64,000 bases of DNA from NCBI GenBank assembly GCA_025559845.1, contig CP048470.1, positions 982,001-1,046,000 on the forward strand. The letters are read 5' to 3'. The notes beneath the pieces are model-generated. The model saw only the letters and a list, made by a program, of their open reading frames with translations, was not told the origin of the DNA and did no database searches. Every line of letters begins with the position of its first letter. Position 1 is the stretch's first letter. Shown in pieces: positions 9,101-17,039 of the stretch. A program made the translations under genes and the position numbers. This DNA comes from Agrobacterium tumefaciens. GTDB taxonomy: Bacteria > Pseudomonadota > Alphaproteobacteria > Rhizobiales > Rhizobiaceae.

Positions 9101-9733
9101 CTATTTCTTCAAAGCTACATCGATGATCGATTTCGCAGCTTGAAACGCCGCTTCTATACTCATTTCCGACGTATCTAGCAAGTGCGCGTCTTCAGCCGGT
9201 TTCATTGGGCTGTCGGCCCGCCCCATATCGCGTTCATCGCGCTTTTTGACGTCGGCGAAAACCCCGTCGTAATCAGCCGCGCCGCCATTGGCGATAATCT
9301 CGTCGTAACGTCGCTTCGCGCGCACTTCGGCAGAGGCGGTCACGTAGAGTTTGACGGGAGCGTCGGGACAAACAACCGTGCCGATATCACGGCCATCGAG
9401 CACCGTGCCAGGCTCGGTCTGCGCAAAACGCTGCTGCGCTTTGACCAGCGCACGCCTCACCGCCGTCATGACGGCCACCTTGGAAGCCGCCTCACCAATA
9501 TCATGCCGCGACAGCACCGACCGATCGAGACCGCCGAGATCCAGTTCCAAAGCGATCTTTTCCGCCACAGCCTCGTTATCCAGCGGCAAACCCGCATCGA
9601 TCAAGGCTTTCGCTGTGGCACGGTAGGTCAGACCGGTGTCGAGATGGTGGAAACCATAGGTCTCGGCAATCCGGCGCGAGAGCGTTCCCTTGCCTGCTGC
9701 TGCAGGGCCGTCAATGGCGATCGTAAAAGTCAT
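9101..9733 (-). CDS. cmk: cytidylate kinase
   Basis: This 210-residue P-loop kinase starts [16 protein letters not shown], with the Walker A motif [17 protein letters not shown] is the NMP-binding signature of CMP kinases, and the LID region follows (RAKRRYDEI...RDERD). It phosphorylates CMP and dCMP to the diphosphates in the cytosol. AAGGCAG upstream of the ATG supports this start over longer frames. It lies directly upstream of rpsA. The usual upstream neighbour aroA is not here: the next gene, TIGR02300, is divergent. Confidence 0.95.
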   Translation of the reverse strand: MTFTIAIDGPAAAGKGTLSRRIAETYGFHHLDTGLTYRATAKALIDAGLPLDNEAVAEKIALELDLGGLDRSVLSRHDIGEAASKVAVMTAVRRALVKAQQRFAQTEPGTVLDGRDIGTVVCPDAPVKLYVTASAEVRAKRRYDEIIANGGAADYDGVFADVKKRDERDMGRADSPMKPAEDAHLLDTSEMSIEAAFQAAKSIIDVALKK

Positions 9734-9960
9734 GAAACTGCCTTGCCCAATCATGGATATATAAAGAATGTATCGAGATGCCTTCATGTCACATCCACGA
9801 TTGCCTTGGCGGCAAAGGATGCGGCAAGATGAAAGCATCGGAAGTTTGTCTTTGACACGAAAGACCGCAACGATTAAGGGGACCGGCTATAAATTTTACC
9901 GTCTATGCCGGTTTTACGGCGTACACACCGAAACTCATCCGACAATTTGAGGCTTAGACA

Positions 9961-10347
9961 GTGGCAAAAGCGGAACTTGGTACCAAGCGTACAGACCCAG
10001 ATACCGGCAAGAAGTTCTACGACCTGAACCGTAACCCGGTCGTTTCTCCCTACACCGGCAAGTCCTGGCCGCTCTCCTTCTTCGAGGAAAGCACCGCACA
10101 GGCAAAGCTCGAGCAGGCTGAAGAAGAGGACGTTGCAGAAGTCGACACCGAAAACACGGAAGTCGAACTCGTATCGCTCGAAGACGCTGATGGCGACAAC
10201 AGCGGCGACGAGATCCCGGATATGGGCGATGACGACGACGTCGAAATGGACGACGACGACGACACCTTCCTCGAAACCGACGAAGACGATGACGATGACG
10301 ACATGTCCGGCATCATCGGCGTAACGGGTGACGACGAAGAAGCTTGA
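9961..10347 (+). CDS. TIGR02300 family protein with Asp-rich tail
   Basis: The 128-residue product starts at GTG and reads MAKAELGTKR, then a zinc-ribbon-like but cysteine-free segment FYDLNRNPVVSPYTGKSWP that typifies the TIGR02300 family of alphaproteobacteria. After residue 45 the chain is extremely acidic, with runs of Asp separated by Met, Thr and Ser. The function is unknown; the tail would favour binding of basic proteins or metals. It is divergent from cmk, as in other rhizobia, and ends at a strong terminator. Confidence 0.85.
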   Translation: MAKAELGTKRTDPDTGKKFYDLNRNPVVSPYTGKSWPLSFFEESTAQAKLEQAEEEDVAEVDTENTEVELVSLEDADGDNSGDEIPDMGDDDDVEMDDDDDTFLETDEDDDDDDMSGIIGVTGDDEEA

Positions 10348-10360
10348 TTTTGTTAATAAA

Positions 10361-10401
10361 AACAGCCCGACGACAAAAAAATGACGTCGGGCTGTTTTTT
10401 T
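10361..10401 (+). terminator. intrinsic terminator of the TIGR02300 gene
   Basis: A perfect 12-bp stem (10361-10372 with 10385-10396) with an A-rich 12-base loop is followed by a seven-T tract. It lies 13 bases after the stop codon. Confidence 0.9.
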
Positions 10402-10500
10402 GGCTTGCGCTCTTCGGAAAGCCGAAGTACTAAGCCGCCACCGAACGGAACAACAACCGCTTCGGTTCCCGGAACCGGATGAAAATGCCGGAACCCTTAT

Positions 10501-10576
<76 letters not shown>

Positions 10577-10804
10577 ATACCTTCATGACGATTGATAATT
10601 CTTTGGAAACAGAGCCTTATGGGCAACCAAGGAATTTTGAGTACTCATAAAAGCACCATCAATCTCAGCTGGATTTGCAGTAGTGGCCCAGATCGGGACG
10701 CCTCCTAACCTGTTGCGGGCGGGGCTGGTGAAAGTCAGAAATCGATTTCCCTTGCTATTCCACCGTAAAGAGCGGTTATCTCTTCCTTCAAAGAGGAGAT
10801 TCGA

Positions 10805-10936
10805 ATGGCCAAGGGACAAGTTAGAAGCAACAAAGAAATCCGCAAACCTAAGAAGGATAAGGTTGCACCGGTCGCAGCCGCTCCTACTCTAGGCGCAAAG
10901 GTTGTAGAGGCCATCAAGCAGAAGAAGCCCAAATAG
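10805..10936 (+). CDS. 43-residue basic protein of unknown function
   Basis: This short frame begins MAKGQVRSNKEIRKPKKDK, continues with an Ala/Pro/Val stretch, and ends KQKKPK. It is strongly basic and lysine-rich, with no membrane segment. AGAGGAGA lies seven bases before the ATG, a strong ribosome binding site, and the codons look chromosomal. It stands alone, downstream of the tRNA. The charge suggests RNA or ribosome association, but that is a guess. I believe it is expressed because of the start context. Confidence 0.7.
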   Translation: MAKGQVRSNKEIRKPKKDKVAPVAAAPTLGAKVVEAIKQKKPK

Positions 10937-11433
10937 CCATAAGCCGCCTTTCCAACACGGTAACGGAACCAGGCTTCCGCTATAACTGCTTTTCCATTTT
11001 TGCCAGTTTCTGCGAAAACTTCTGGTCCTACACTGACTCAAAAAAGCGTTAGAAGCCTCGCCCGGGCTTCTATTTCGGCGGCAACAAGAAAGAGATTTCT
11101 TTTGCCGGTTGGACTGACTGGAAAAAAGCCGGAACGGGGATTCTGCGTTCAACTGAGCCCGACGCAAGGCAACCTCGGCATGTACGCGGTGCGTCCTAAT
11201 TCGCCTCAGTCTAAAATTCCGTTCCGGACACCTCGCTCCCAAAAAACGCCTGCGGCTCAAAAAGCTCGAAACCTTCAAACGACGCGGTAGTGACACCCGT
11301 TCGTTTATGAGTTGAAAGAGATCAGCCACCAGCACACGGGACGAAATGGCGAAGAACGCTCCTTCAATTTAAAATTCATCTCAACTGCTACCACCCAGCT
11401 AAAAGCGTGCCTTTTTTCACGGACTGCGCCCCG
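10937..11433. other. gene-poor interval of about 500 bases
   Basis: No frame here has both a ribosome binding site and protein-like composition. The longest, about 148 codons on the minus strand (10889-11335), is Arg/Ser/Cys-rich shadow sequence. A frame on the plus strand (11000-11290) is Pro/Arg/Thr-rich with no good start. I see no tRNA, strong terminator or repeat. It could hold a decayed gene or an unrecognised RNA. Confidence 0.4.
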
Positions 11434-11790
11434 TTAGAAACACGATCTTTGATCAATGCGCTTGCCAACCGTGTAGACCTTGTCGGTTTTGGAATCTGCG
11501 TTGAAAACAACATAGCGACGCTGCGGGCAGAAAACTTCCATCGATGTTTTGGTACACTCGAGCACATTGGTCTTGCGGACGACGTTGTTGGATAGCACCG
11601 AAACGTTCTGCCGGATGTGCTCGTTGCATTCGAAGCCTTTTTGTTCGGCGACTGATCGGGCTTCTGTCAGGCCTGAACCGATAACATTCAGTTCGCTTAT
11701 GTCTCTGGCATGGCCCTCATCGGAAACACGCGTCAGCGCGCATCCGTTGAGCGCCAAAGAGGTTATCACCAGCAATGAAATGCGACGCAC
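11434..11790 (-). CDS. small predicted lipoprotein
   Basis: I start this 118-residue protein at a GTG (11790) preceded by AAGGAA. It then reads MRRISLLVITSLALNGCALTR: a basic start, a hydrophobic core and the lipobox LNGC, with lipidation expected at Cys17. The mature part has four cysteines (FECNEHI, LECTKTS, VFCPQRR, RSCF) that could form disulfides in the periplasm. No named family is recognised. A longer frame extends upstream but has no lipoprotein character and no ribosome binding site. Confidence 0.7.
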   Translation of the reverse strand: MRRISLLVITSLALNGCALTRVSDEGHARDISELNVIGSGLTEARSVAEQKGFECNEHIRQNVSVLSNNVVRKTNVLECTKTSMEVFCPQRRYVVFNADSKTDKVYTVGKRIDQRSCF

Positions 11791-12041
11791 GAAATTTTCC
11801 TTGGTGCCCTTAGGCGTGGGCGGAAGAGATAACGTTCCACACGCCAGCGCACAATGGGCTGTGCGGCACGAAATCTGGATGCTTTCGACGAAAGCAGTCG
11901 ACAATTCATAACGCGCCCGCGCATGCCCTAGCCGCAATGGTGCATGGCCAAACGATCCCCAGCAGGAGCGGGAGCGCGCGCTGCCATGAACGGGCACCTG
12001 CTTATTTCAAATGGCCGAGACTCATCATCCCGGCGCTTTGC

Positions 12042-12392
12042 CTACACGAGTTGCAGGTCGAGCTGGGGATAGAGCTTCTTCAGGTTCGGAAGTGACTTCG
12101 TCTGCCAAGGATACTGGCTCGTCCCCTTGATCACCAACTGCACTTCGGGTCGCTTGCGAGCCTCGATCGTCAGCTTCGCAAGCAGGTTGATGCCGGAAGA
12201 GTTGAGGAACTCGAGGCCGGTGATGTCGAAGATCACACGATTATGTTGGCCAGCCAGAATGCCGGAAGCCAATGAATAGATCGGAGCATATGCGTCTGGT
12301 CCGGCCAGTCTCAAAACGCCGTCGAAGAAAACCTCGCCTTCTTCCGCCCAGACCCTGAAGTTCTCGTCGCTGATTTCCATTTTTAAACTCAC
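12042..12392 (-). CDS. STAS-domain regulator, slr1659-like (anti-sigma antagonist type)
   Basis: This 116-residue protein has one STAS domain. The diagnostic segment is VIFDITGLEFLNSSGINLL (residues about 53-71), where Ser65/Ser66 correspond to the phosphorylated serine of SpoIIAA and RsbV. It is the last gene of the operon; its GTG start overlaps the stop of the HATPase gene by 4 bases. By family logic the upstream kinase phosphorylates this serine, the PP2C phosphatase removes the phosphate, and the unphosphorylated form binds a partner. An ATG four codons in is an alternative start. Confidence 0.85.
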   Translation of the reverse strand: MSLKMEISDENFRVWAEEGEVFFDGVLRLAGPDAYAPIYSLASGILAGQHNRVIFDITGLEFLNSSGINLLAKLTIEARKRPEVQLVIKGTSQYPWQTKSLPNLKKLYPQLDLQLV

Positions 12393-12949
12393 GTGTTGGA
12401 GGCCATCGGAATTGAAATTGCCGCGGTGGTCGTCAGGATGACACTGCTGTCATCGATATCATTAAATTCCCACGCCATGCGTGCACCATAGTCACTGAGA
12501 AGCGTCAACAGCCCAAGACCGGACCCGTTGCCGTCGGAAATGGCATTTTCCTCGATCTGCTGTATCAGCAGCTCGCCTGGATCGCGGTCGAGTATGGTGC
12601 GGAGCTTCCGCTGGAATGCCGCTGACGTCTCGGCATCGACGGCGTTCTTGACACGCACGACCACAGTGGTTGCGGCCAGGCAAGCCTCGATAACGATCTC
12701 AGATGGAAGGCGGAATTTCACAGCGTTTTCAATAAGCTCGTTGGTGAGATAAGCGATGCTGTGATGCACGACGGCATAGTCGCTTTTTTTGACTGCGTAA
12801 GGCATCGACATGACTTCCGCGATGAAATCCGATGTGAGACCGGAATGCCGCCAACCGATCTGGAGGGGGCCGTCGCTCAGGACCAATTGAGCACCACGCT
12901 CGAGATTGGCGTCCACCAGGTCTTCAGCACCATAAACAGCTCTGGCCAT
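12389..12949 (-). CDS. HATPase-fold serine kinase/regulator, slr1658-like
   Basis: The 186-residue product has a GHKL-type ATP-binding core. The N-box is NELIENAVKF (residues 70-79, with the Mg-binding Asn75) and the G-box is GSGLGLL (142-148). It resembles the slr1658 superfamily and is functionally comparable to SiaB or RsbW, which phosphorylate a partner STAS protein. The start lies three bases after the stop of the phosphatase, and its end overlaps the STAS gene by 4 bases. A single-domain kinase flanked by a phosphatase and a STAS protein is the layout of a partner switch. Confidence 0.8.
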   Translation of the reverse strand: MARAVYGAEDLVDANLERGAQLVLSDGPLQIGWRHSGLTSDFIAEVMSMPYAVKKSDYAVVHHSIAYLTNELIENAVKFRLPSEIVIEACLAATTVVVRVKNAVDAETSAAFQRKLRTILDRDPGELLIQQIEENAISDGNGSGLGLLTLLSDYGARMAWEFNDIDDSSVILTTTAAISIPMASNT

Positions 12950-12952
12950 AAC

Positions 12953-15307
12953 TCACCTATGCCGCAATACAAGAAGGGTAATGTCGTCGTGAATTTTCTG
13001 CGTACCGACATATGCCATCAGGGCGTCTACTATGCCCGCAACAACACCATCGGCATTCTTGCCCTTTAGACGCGCCGCCTCAGCACACAGTCGATCAATG
13101 CCAAAGAGCTCTCCGGCACTGTTTTCCGCTTCCGTCACACCATCAGTGTGCAGGAGAATATAGTCCCCTTTCTCAAAGGGAATTCTGCGGGAATGCACGA
13201 AGGGGGCGATGTCCGGCTCAAGGCCGATCGGCAGCCCGAGATCGATGGTATCGATCCGCTCCAGCTTCCCGTTTGATCGCAGCACGATGACCTCTTCATG
13301 CTGACCGGACAGGATCATCTCTTTCCCATCATAGTCGAGGAACGCCAGGGTCATATGCTTGTCGATCTTGGTGCGCTCGATGTTCTTGAACAGGGCACTA
13401 TTCAGATCGGTCAAAAACTTCAGCGGGTCTGTGTTTCCAGCTTCCTGCAGCGCGCGGGCGACAGACTGCACCATCAACATCAGCACACCACTCTCAAGGC
13501 CATGCCCGGTCACGTCACCAATGCCGATTTTCAGCCGGTTGCCACTCTCCAGAACATCGTAGTAATCGCCACCGACCTCTTCTGCAGCTCTCATATAGGC
13601 TGCCACTTCCAGCCTCTGCGCAGACTGCAGTTCTGAAGCCAGCGGAAGAACCATCATCTGTATCCGCTCAGCAACCGCCAGTTCAGTTCCCAGCCGCCGA
13701 TTCTCTTGCTCAAGCTGGGCATTAAGCGCGGAAATCTCCTCCTTGGCCTCTTCGATCTCGGCAGTACGCTCCTTGACCAGTTTCTCGAGGTTCTCGGTAT
13801 GATAACTGATGTCCTCGGCCATCTTGTTGAAGGCTTCACCCGCTTCACCAACTTCATCCCGGCTGGTGACCGCAACACGAACAGAATAATCCTTGTCCTG
13901 AATACGCTGCGCGGCGTTAGCAAGTGCACTAATCCCGCGCGTAATGCGCTTGGACGCGGCGAACACGGCCACAGCCACGATCAGCAATGAAGCGAGAATG
14001 GCAAGGATCTGGTAGGCAACGATGCGGTTGGTCGCCTCGCTGATTTTGCCCTGCGCCGCAAAAAGCGACGCATAAATTTCCTGCTCCGGCACGACGATCC
14101 CGAGCGACATGGTATCTGCCCGCACTGGCCCCATCGACCAGAGATTGCTTGGCGGCAGCTTCTTCATGATGACCAGGAACGGCACCTTGCTGCCTTCCAT
14201 GTCGAGCATGATGTGCTTGATGCCTTCCTGCCCGTCGGCAAGCTTGGCGATTTCCGGCTGGCGGCTTGCCTTCAGCGACCGCTCAACACCCGTGACACCG
14301 CTACCTGTGCCCCCACTTGCTGAATTCAGCCCGATTGTGCTCTCACCCGCCTTGTTGATGGCTATGACATTACCATCGGACATGGCGAGAAAACCGAAGC
14401 CGGACTGGGCAACCTTTACGTTTTCAACGATTTCGGCCAGTTGGTCGAGCGTGATATCGGCGCCGACTGTTCCGGCCACGCCCTTGCGGTCCGCAGTCCA
14501 GAGCGGATGAAAGAAGCTGACGATCAGCTTGCCGGTAATGGCATCGGTGTAGGGCGCAGTCTGGGTGACATCTTCCGCGACCGGGCGCCGTGTCGGGTCT
14601 TCGGCCCAGCTTTGCCAGGATTCATAAACGCCGGGAAAAAAGAAGTCCCAGAAATTTGCGTCGTTGTGGCCCGGATAAAGCCGGTCGAATGTCTGCGCCT
14701 GATCGGTATAAGGTGCCGTTCTGAAAATCGGCCGCTCTTTGGGACCGATATAATACATCTGCAGCTTGGCAGAACCGCTCTTGAGCAAGCTAGGCGCCAC
14801 GACATCCAGAATGGCGCTGGCTTCGATATCGGTCTGAACATCGGGTCTTGGCAGTTTGTCCGGCCCGAGCAGGTAACCCCAGGCGCTGACAACAGATGCA
14901 CTGCCGGGCGCATTTTGCGCCCAGCGGCCGGTCGGATCGTAAGCGAGACTCACGCTGTTCGGCGAATGCCGCGCGACGGATGCGCCAATATCCGCGCCGC
15001 GAACAGGGTCATCGATCTCCGATTGCAGGACGCCCGCCAGCGTGCCCACATCGCTATGGACCTGCCCGAGAAGCAGGGAAACCTGCGCTGCCGTGGAATT
15101 CGCGTAGGTCTGAATATAGTCCTGGCTGGCAGTCTCCAGACCGTGACCGACCTCGGTGGCAGCATCACGTGACAACCGCTGTACGTTCCAGAGCGCCAGG
15201 CCGCCGCTGACAAGAAGATCAAACAGCACGGCTCCGCCGACGAGTAAAATAAACTTGGCTCGAAAGGAGCGCCAACCCATGGGTCGATTTGAGACGGTTT
15301 TCTCCAT
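12953..15307 (-). CDS. Cache-HAMP-PP2C (SpoIIE-type) serine phosphatase
   Basis: This 784-residue membrane sensor phosphatase has TM1 at about 19-40, a large periplasmic Cache-type sensor at about 45-425, TM2 at about 432-451, HAMP to about 505, a coiled coil to about 545 and a PP2C/SpoIIE domain from about 565 to the end. Metal-binding aspartates are visible in VGGDYYDV, GIGDVTGHG, LLHTDGVTEA and HDDITLLVL. It should dephosphorylate a STAS protein in response to an extracytoplasmic ligand, as SiaA and RsbU-type enzymes do. The ATG at 15307 overlaps the preceding stop (TGATG). An upstream in-frame codon at 15346 would run into the previous gene. Confidence 0.9.
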   Translation of the reverse strand: MEKTVSNRPMGWRSFRAKFILLVGGAVLFDLLVSGGLALWNVQRLSRDAATEVGHGLETASQDYIQTYANSTAAQVSLLLGQVHSDVGTLAGVLQSEIDDPVRGADIGASVARHSPNSVSLAYDPTGRWAQNAPGSASVVSAWGYLLGPDKLPRPDVQTDIEASAILDVVAPSLLKSGSAKLQMYYIGPKERPIFRTAPYTDQAQTFDRLYPGHNDANFWDFFFPGVYESWQSWAEDPTRRPVAEDVTQTAPYTDAITGKLIVSFFHPLWTADRKGVAGTVGADITLDQLAEIVENVKVAQSGFGFLAMSDGNVIAINKAGESTIGLNSASGGTGSGVTGVERSLKASRQPEIAKLADGQEGIKHIMLDMEGSKVPFLVIMKKLPPSNLWSMGPVRADTMSLGIVVPEQEIYASLFAAQGKISEATNRIVAYQILAILASLLIVAVAVFAASKRITRGISALANAAQRIQDKDYSVRVAVTSRDEVGEAGEAFNKMAEDISYHTENLEKLVKERTAEIEEAKEEISALNAQLEQENRRLGTELAVAERIQMMVLPLASELQSAQRLEVAAYMRAAEEVGGDYYDVLESGNRLKIGIGDVTGHGLESGVLMLMVQSVARALQEAGNTDPLKFLTDLNSALFKNIERTKIDKHMTLAFLDYDGKEMILSGQHEEVIVLRSNGKLERIDTIDLGLPIGLEPDIAPFVHSRRIPFEKGDYILLHTDGVTEAENSAGELFGIDRLCAEAARLKGKNADGVVAGIVDALMAYVGTQKIHDDITLLVLRHR

Positions 15308-16467
15308 CAATATGGCTTCCGTCCCGATGCGGCCCAGATCGGCCAACCCGCATAACCCTTGGGATGCAAGGCCGCCAGCACATGATCCTTGAAGCCTTGG
15401 CGAAATTTGCGGATAAACTCTGGCGTGTCACCCCTGCGCACAGCCATCACGCCCGCATAGACATTTTCCCACGCCTCTATCACATCGGCAAAGTCGCGCG
15501 GGTCGCCATCCAGATTGGTGACCATGAAACACTCGACCTTGATGTCTTCAAAGCCCGCGTCGGTAATCAGACGGCGACTTTTCGGACCCAGTTCAACATC
15601 CATGTCAAAATGATCGAAGAGTTTGGCCACCTCATTATAGGTCCATTTGATCGTTTCCGAGTGCGGCTCACCAAGGCAATGGGAGTTCTTCTCGTTGGTG
15701 ATGTAGACCCTGCCTCCCGGTTTGCAGATACGTTTGAGTTCGGACAGCAACACATCAGGCCTGTCGAAAATCTGCAGTGAGTGCCGGCAGGTGACGAAAT
15801 CGAAGTGATTGTCCTCAAGCAGCATCTGCGAGGCGTCGCCATAGGTATATTCGATGGATTTCAGCCCGAAATCGTCGGCCACGCGCCGCGCATATTCAAG
15901 GCTGCGCTTCGAATGATCCAGGGCTACCAATCGTGTCGGACTGAACTCCTTCTGGATCAGGGTGGCAAAATCCCCGATCCCGCAGCAAATATCGGCAACC
16001 GCGACGCCACTCTTCAACCCATGGCGACGCAGAATTTCCTGCTCATGCCGCCAGGTCATCTTCGTCTGCGTTCGCAGGATCGGAATGAAGCTTTCATCTT
16101 CCACGAAGGTTTGTCCGGGGTAGAACGCGGAATCATAGACCTGCACGTCGAGGTTCGGCGCTCGCGTCGTCAGGGTTTCGAACAGCTTGACCGACCAGGC
16201 AATGACGCTCGATGTCACGATGACAACCTTGAGGTCGGGCCGCTCACGGCAGCCGGAAAGGAGCACATCGCTCAACGCATCGAATGCCGTACGGTTGATA
16301 TGGGTTAATCGCTTGACGTTCAGATAGACCACACCGTTGCAGCCGATGAGGCTGTCTTTCACGACGGTCAGGACTTTTCCCAAATCCGATGAGAGGCGCG
16401 GCCTCATTCTGCCAACCAGGGCGATTTCCTGGTTTGTCGGGTCGAATTGCGCGGTCAACTGGCTCAC
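15307..16467 (-). CDS. STAS-like domain fused to a class I SAM-dependent methyltransferase
   Basis: In this 386-residue fusion, residues about 10-115 follow the STAS pattern (VVYLNVKRLTHINRTAFDAL), but the phospho-serine position reads Arg-Thr. Residues about 150-300 form a class I methyltransferase: motif I VADICCGIGDF, an acidic SAM-ribose contact in LVALDHSK, YGDAS, and the post-motif IKRICKPGGRVYI-like segment. Substrate is unknown. It starts with GTG and overlaps the upstream stop by 4 bases; its own stop overlaps the phosphatase ATG. A methyltransferase inside a STAS/PP2C switch suggests methylation as an output or second input. Confidence 0.8.
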   Translation of the reverse strand: MSQLTAQFDPTNQEIALVGRMRPRLSSDLGKVLTVVKDSLIGCNGVVYLNVKRLTHINRTAFDALSDVLLSGCRERPDLKVVIVTSSVIAWSVKLFETLTTRAPNLDVQVYDSAFYPGQTFVEDESFIPILRTQTKMTWRHEQEILRRHGLKSGVAVADICCGIGDFATLIQKEFSPTRLVALDHSKRSLEYARRVADDFGLKSIEYTYGDASQMLLEDNHFDFVTCRHSLQIFDRPDVLLSELKRICKPGGRVYITNEKNSHCLGEPHSETIKWTYNEVAKLFDHFDMDVELGPKSRRLITDAGFEDIKVECFMVTNLDGDPRDFADVIEAWENVYAGVMAVRRGDTPEFIRKFRQGFKDHVLAALHPKGYAGWPIWAASGRKPY

Positions 16468-16967
16468 TGCAGCTCCTCGGTCCGGCGAAATGCTGCCGAG
16501 ATAACGATGCGATCAGACAATTCCGTTCGTGCACTCAAGCCCACACGGCATATTTCAGCAAGTTCCACGACTCGGGAAACATCGTCCATGACATGGCCCA
16601 CAGGAAGGTGCGGCTCTTTTTGCCTCACGCCTCTGCGAATCGTGTGGATCATCGCTTCGCGGAGCGCGTCGACACAGGAAAAGCTCATGTCGACACGGAC
16701 ATGCTCATCATTCTGATGGACCTCAAACTTAACCGCCCCTGAATCGGGAGAGGTGCGATAGGCAAGCTCTATGAGTTCGTTCACCGTCACGGATACAAAG
16801 TTTGCGTACCGCGCCGCATCAGAATGCGATTGACCAGCAATACTCGACAGATACTCAGCCACCCTGTCGCACAGCGACCATTCGGATTTCAGCAGGGTGG
16901 CATTGATCTCCAGCGCCGCCATAGGTTCGAATGCATTGTCCTGAGGACTGACCGCCGCAACATCCAT
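16464..16967 (-). CDS. degenerate HATPase-like regulator, first gene of the partner-switch operon
   Basis: The 167-residue product resembles the kinase at 12389 in its helical core (FVSVTVNELIELAYRT against YLTNELIENAVKF). The Mg-binding asparagine of the N-box is replaced by Leu68, and no GxGLG G-box is seen. It is probably a non-catalytic paralogue acting as a scaffold or STAS-binding partner. It overlaps the STAS-methyltransferase gene by 4 bases and begins 73 bases after the GGDEF-EAL gene. The homology call is by eye. Confidence 0.6.
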   Translation of the reverse strand: MDVAAVSPQDNAFEPMAALEINATLLKSEWSLCDRVAEYLSSIAGQSHSDAARYANFVSVTVNELIELAYRTSPDSGAVKFEVHQNDEHVRVDMSFSCVDALREAMIHTIRRGVRQKEPHLPVGHVMDDVSRVVELAEICRVGLSARTELSDRIVISAAFRRTEELQ

Positions 16968-17039
16968 ATATGACTCCGACCATAAAAGACCACTCAGCCC
17001 GTCGACCGCTTTCGCGTGACGCGCATATTCACCTCATCA

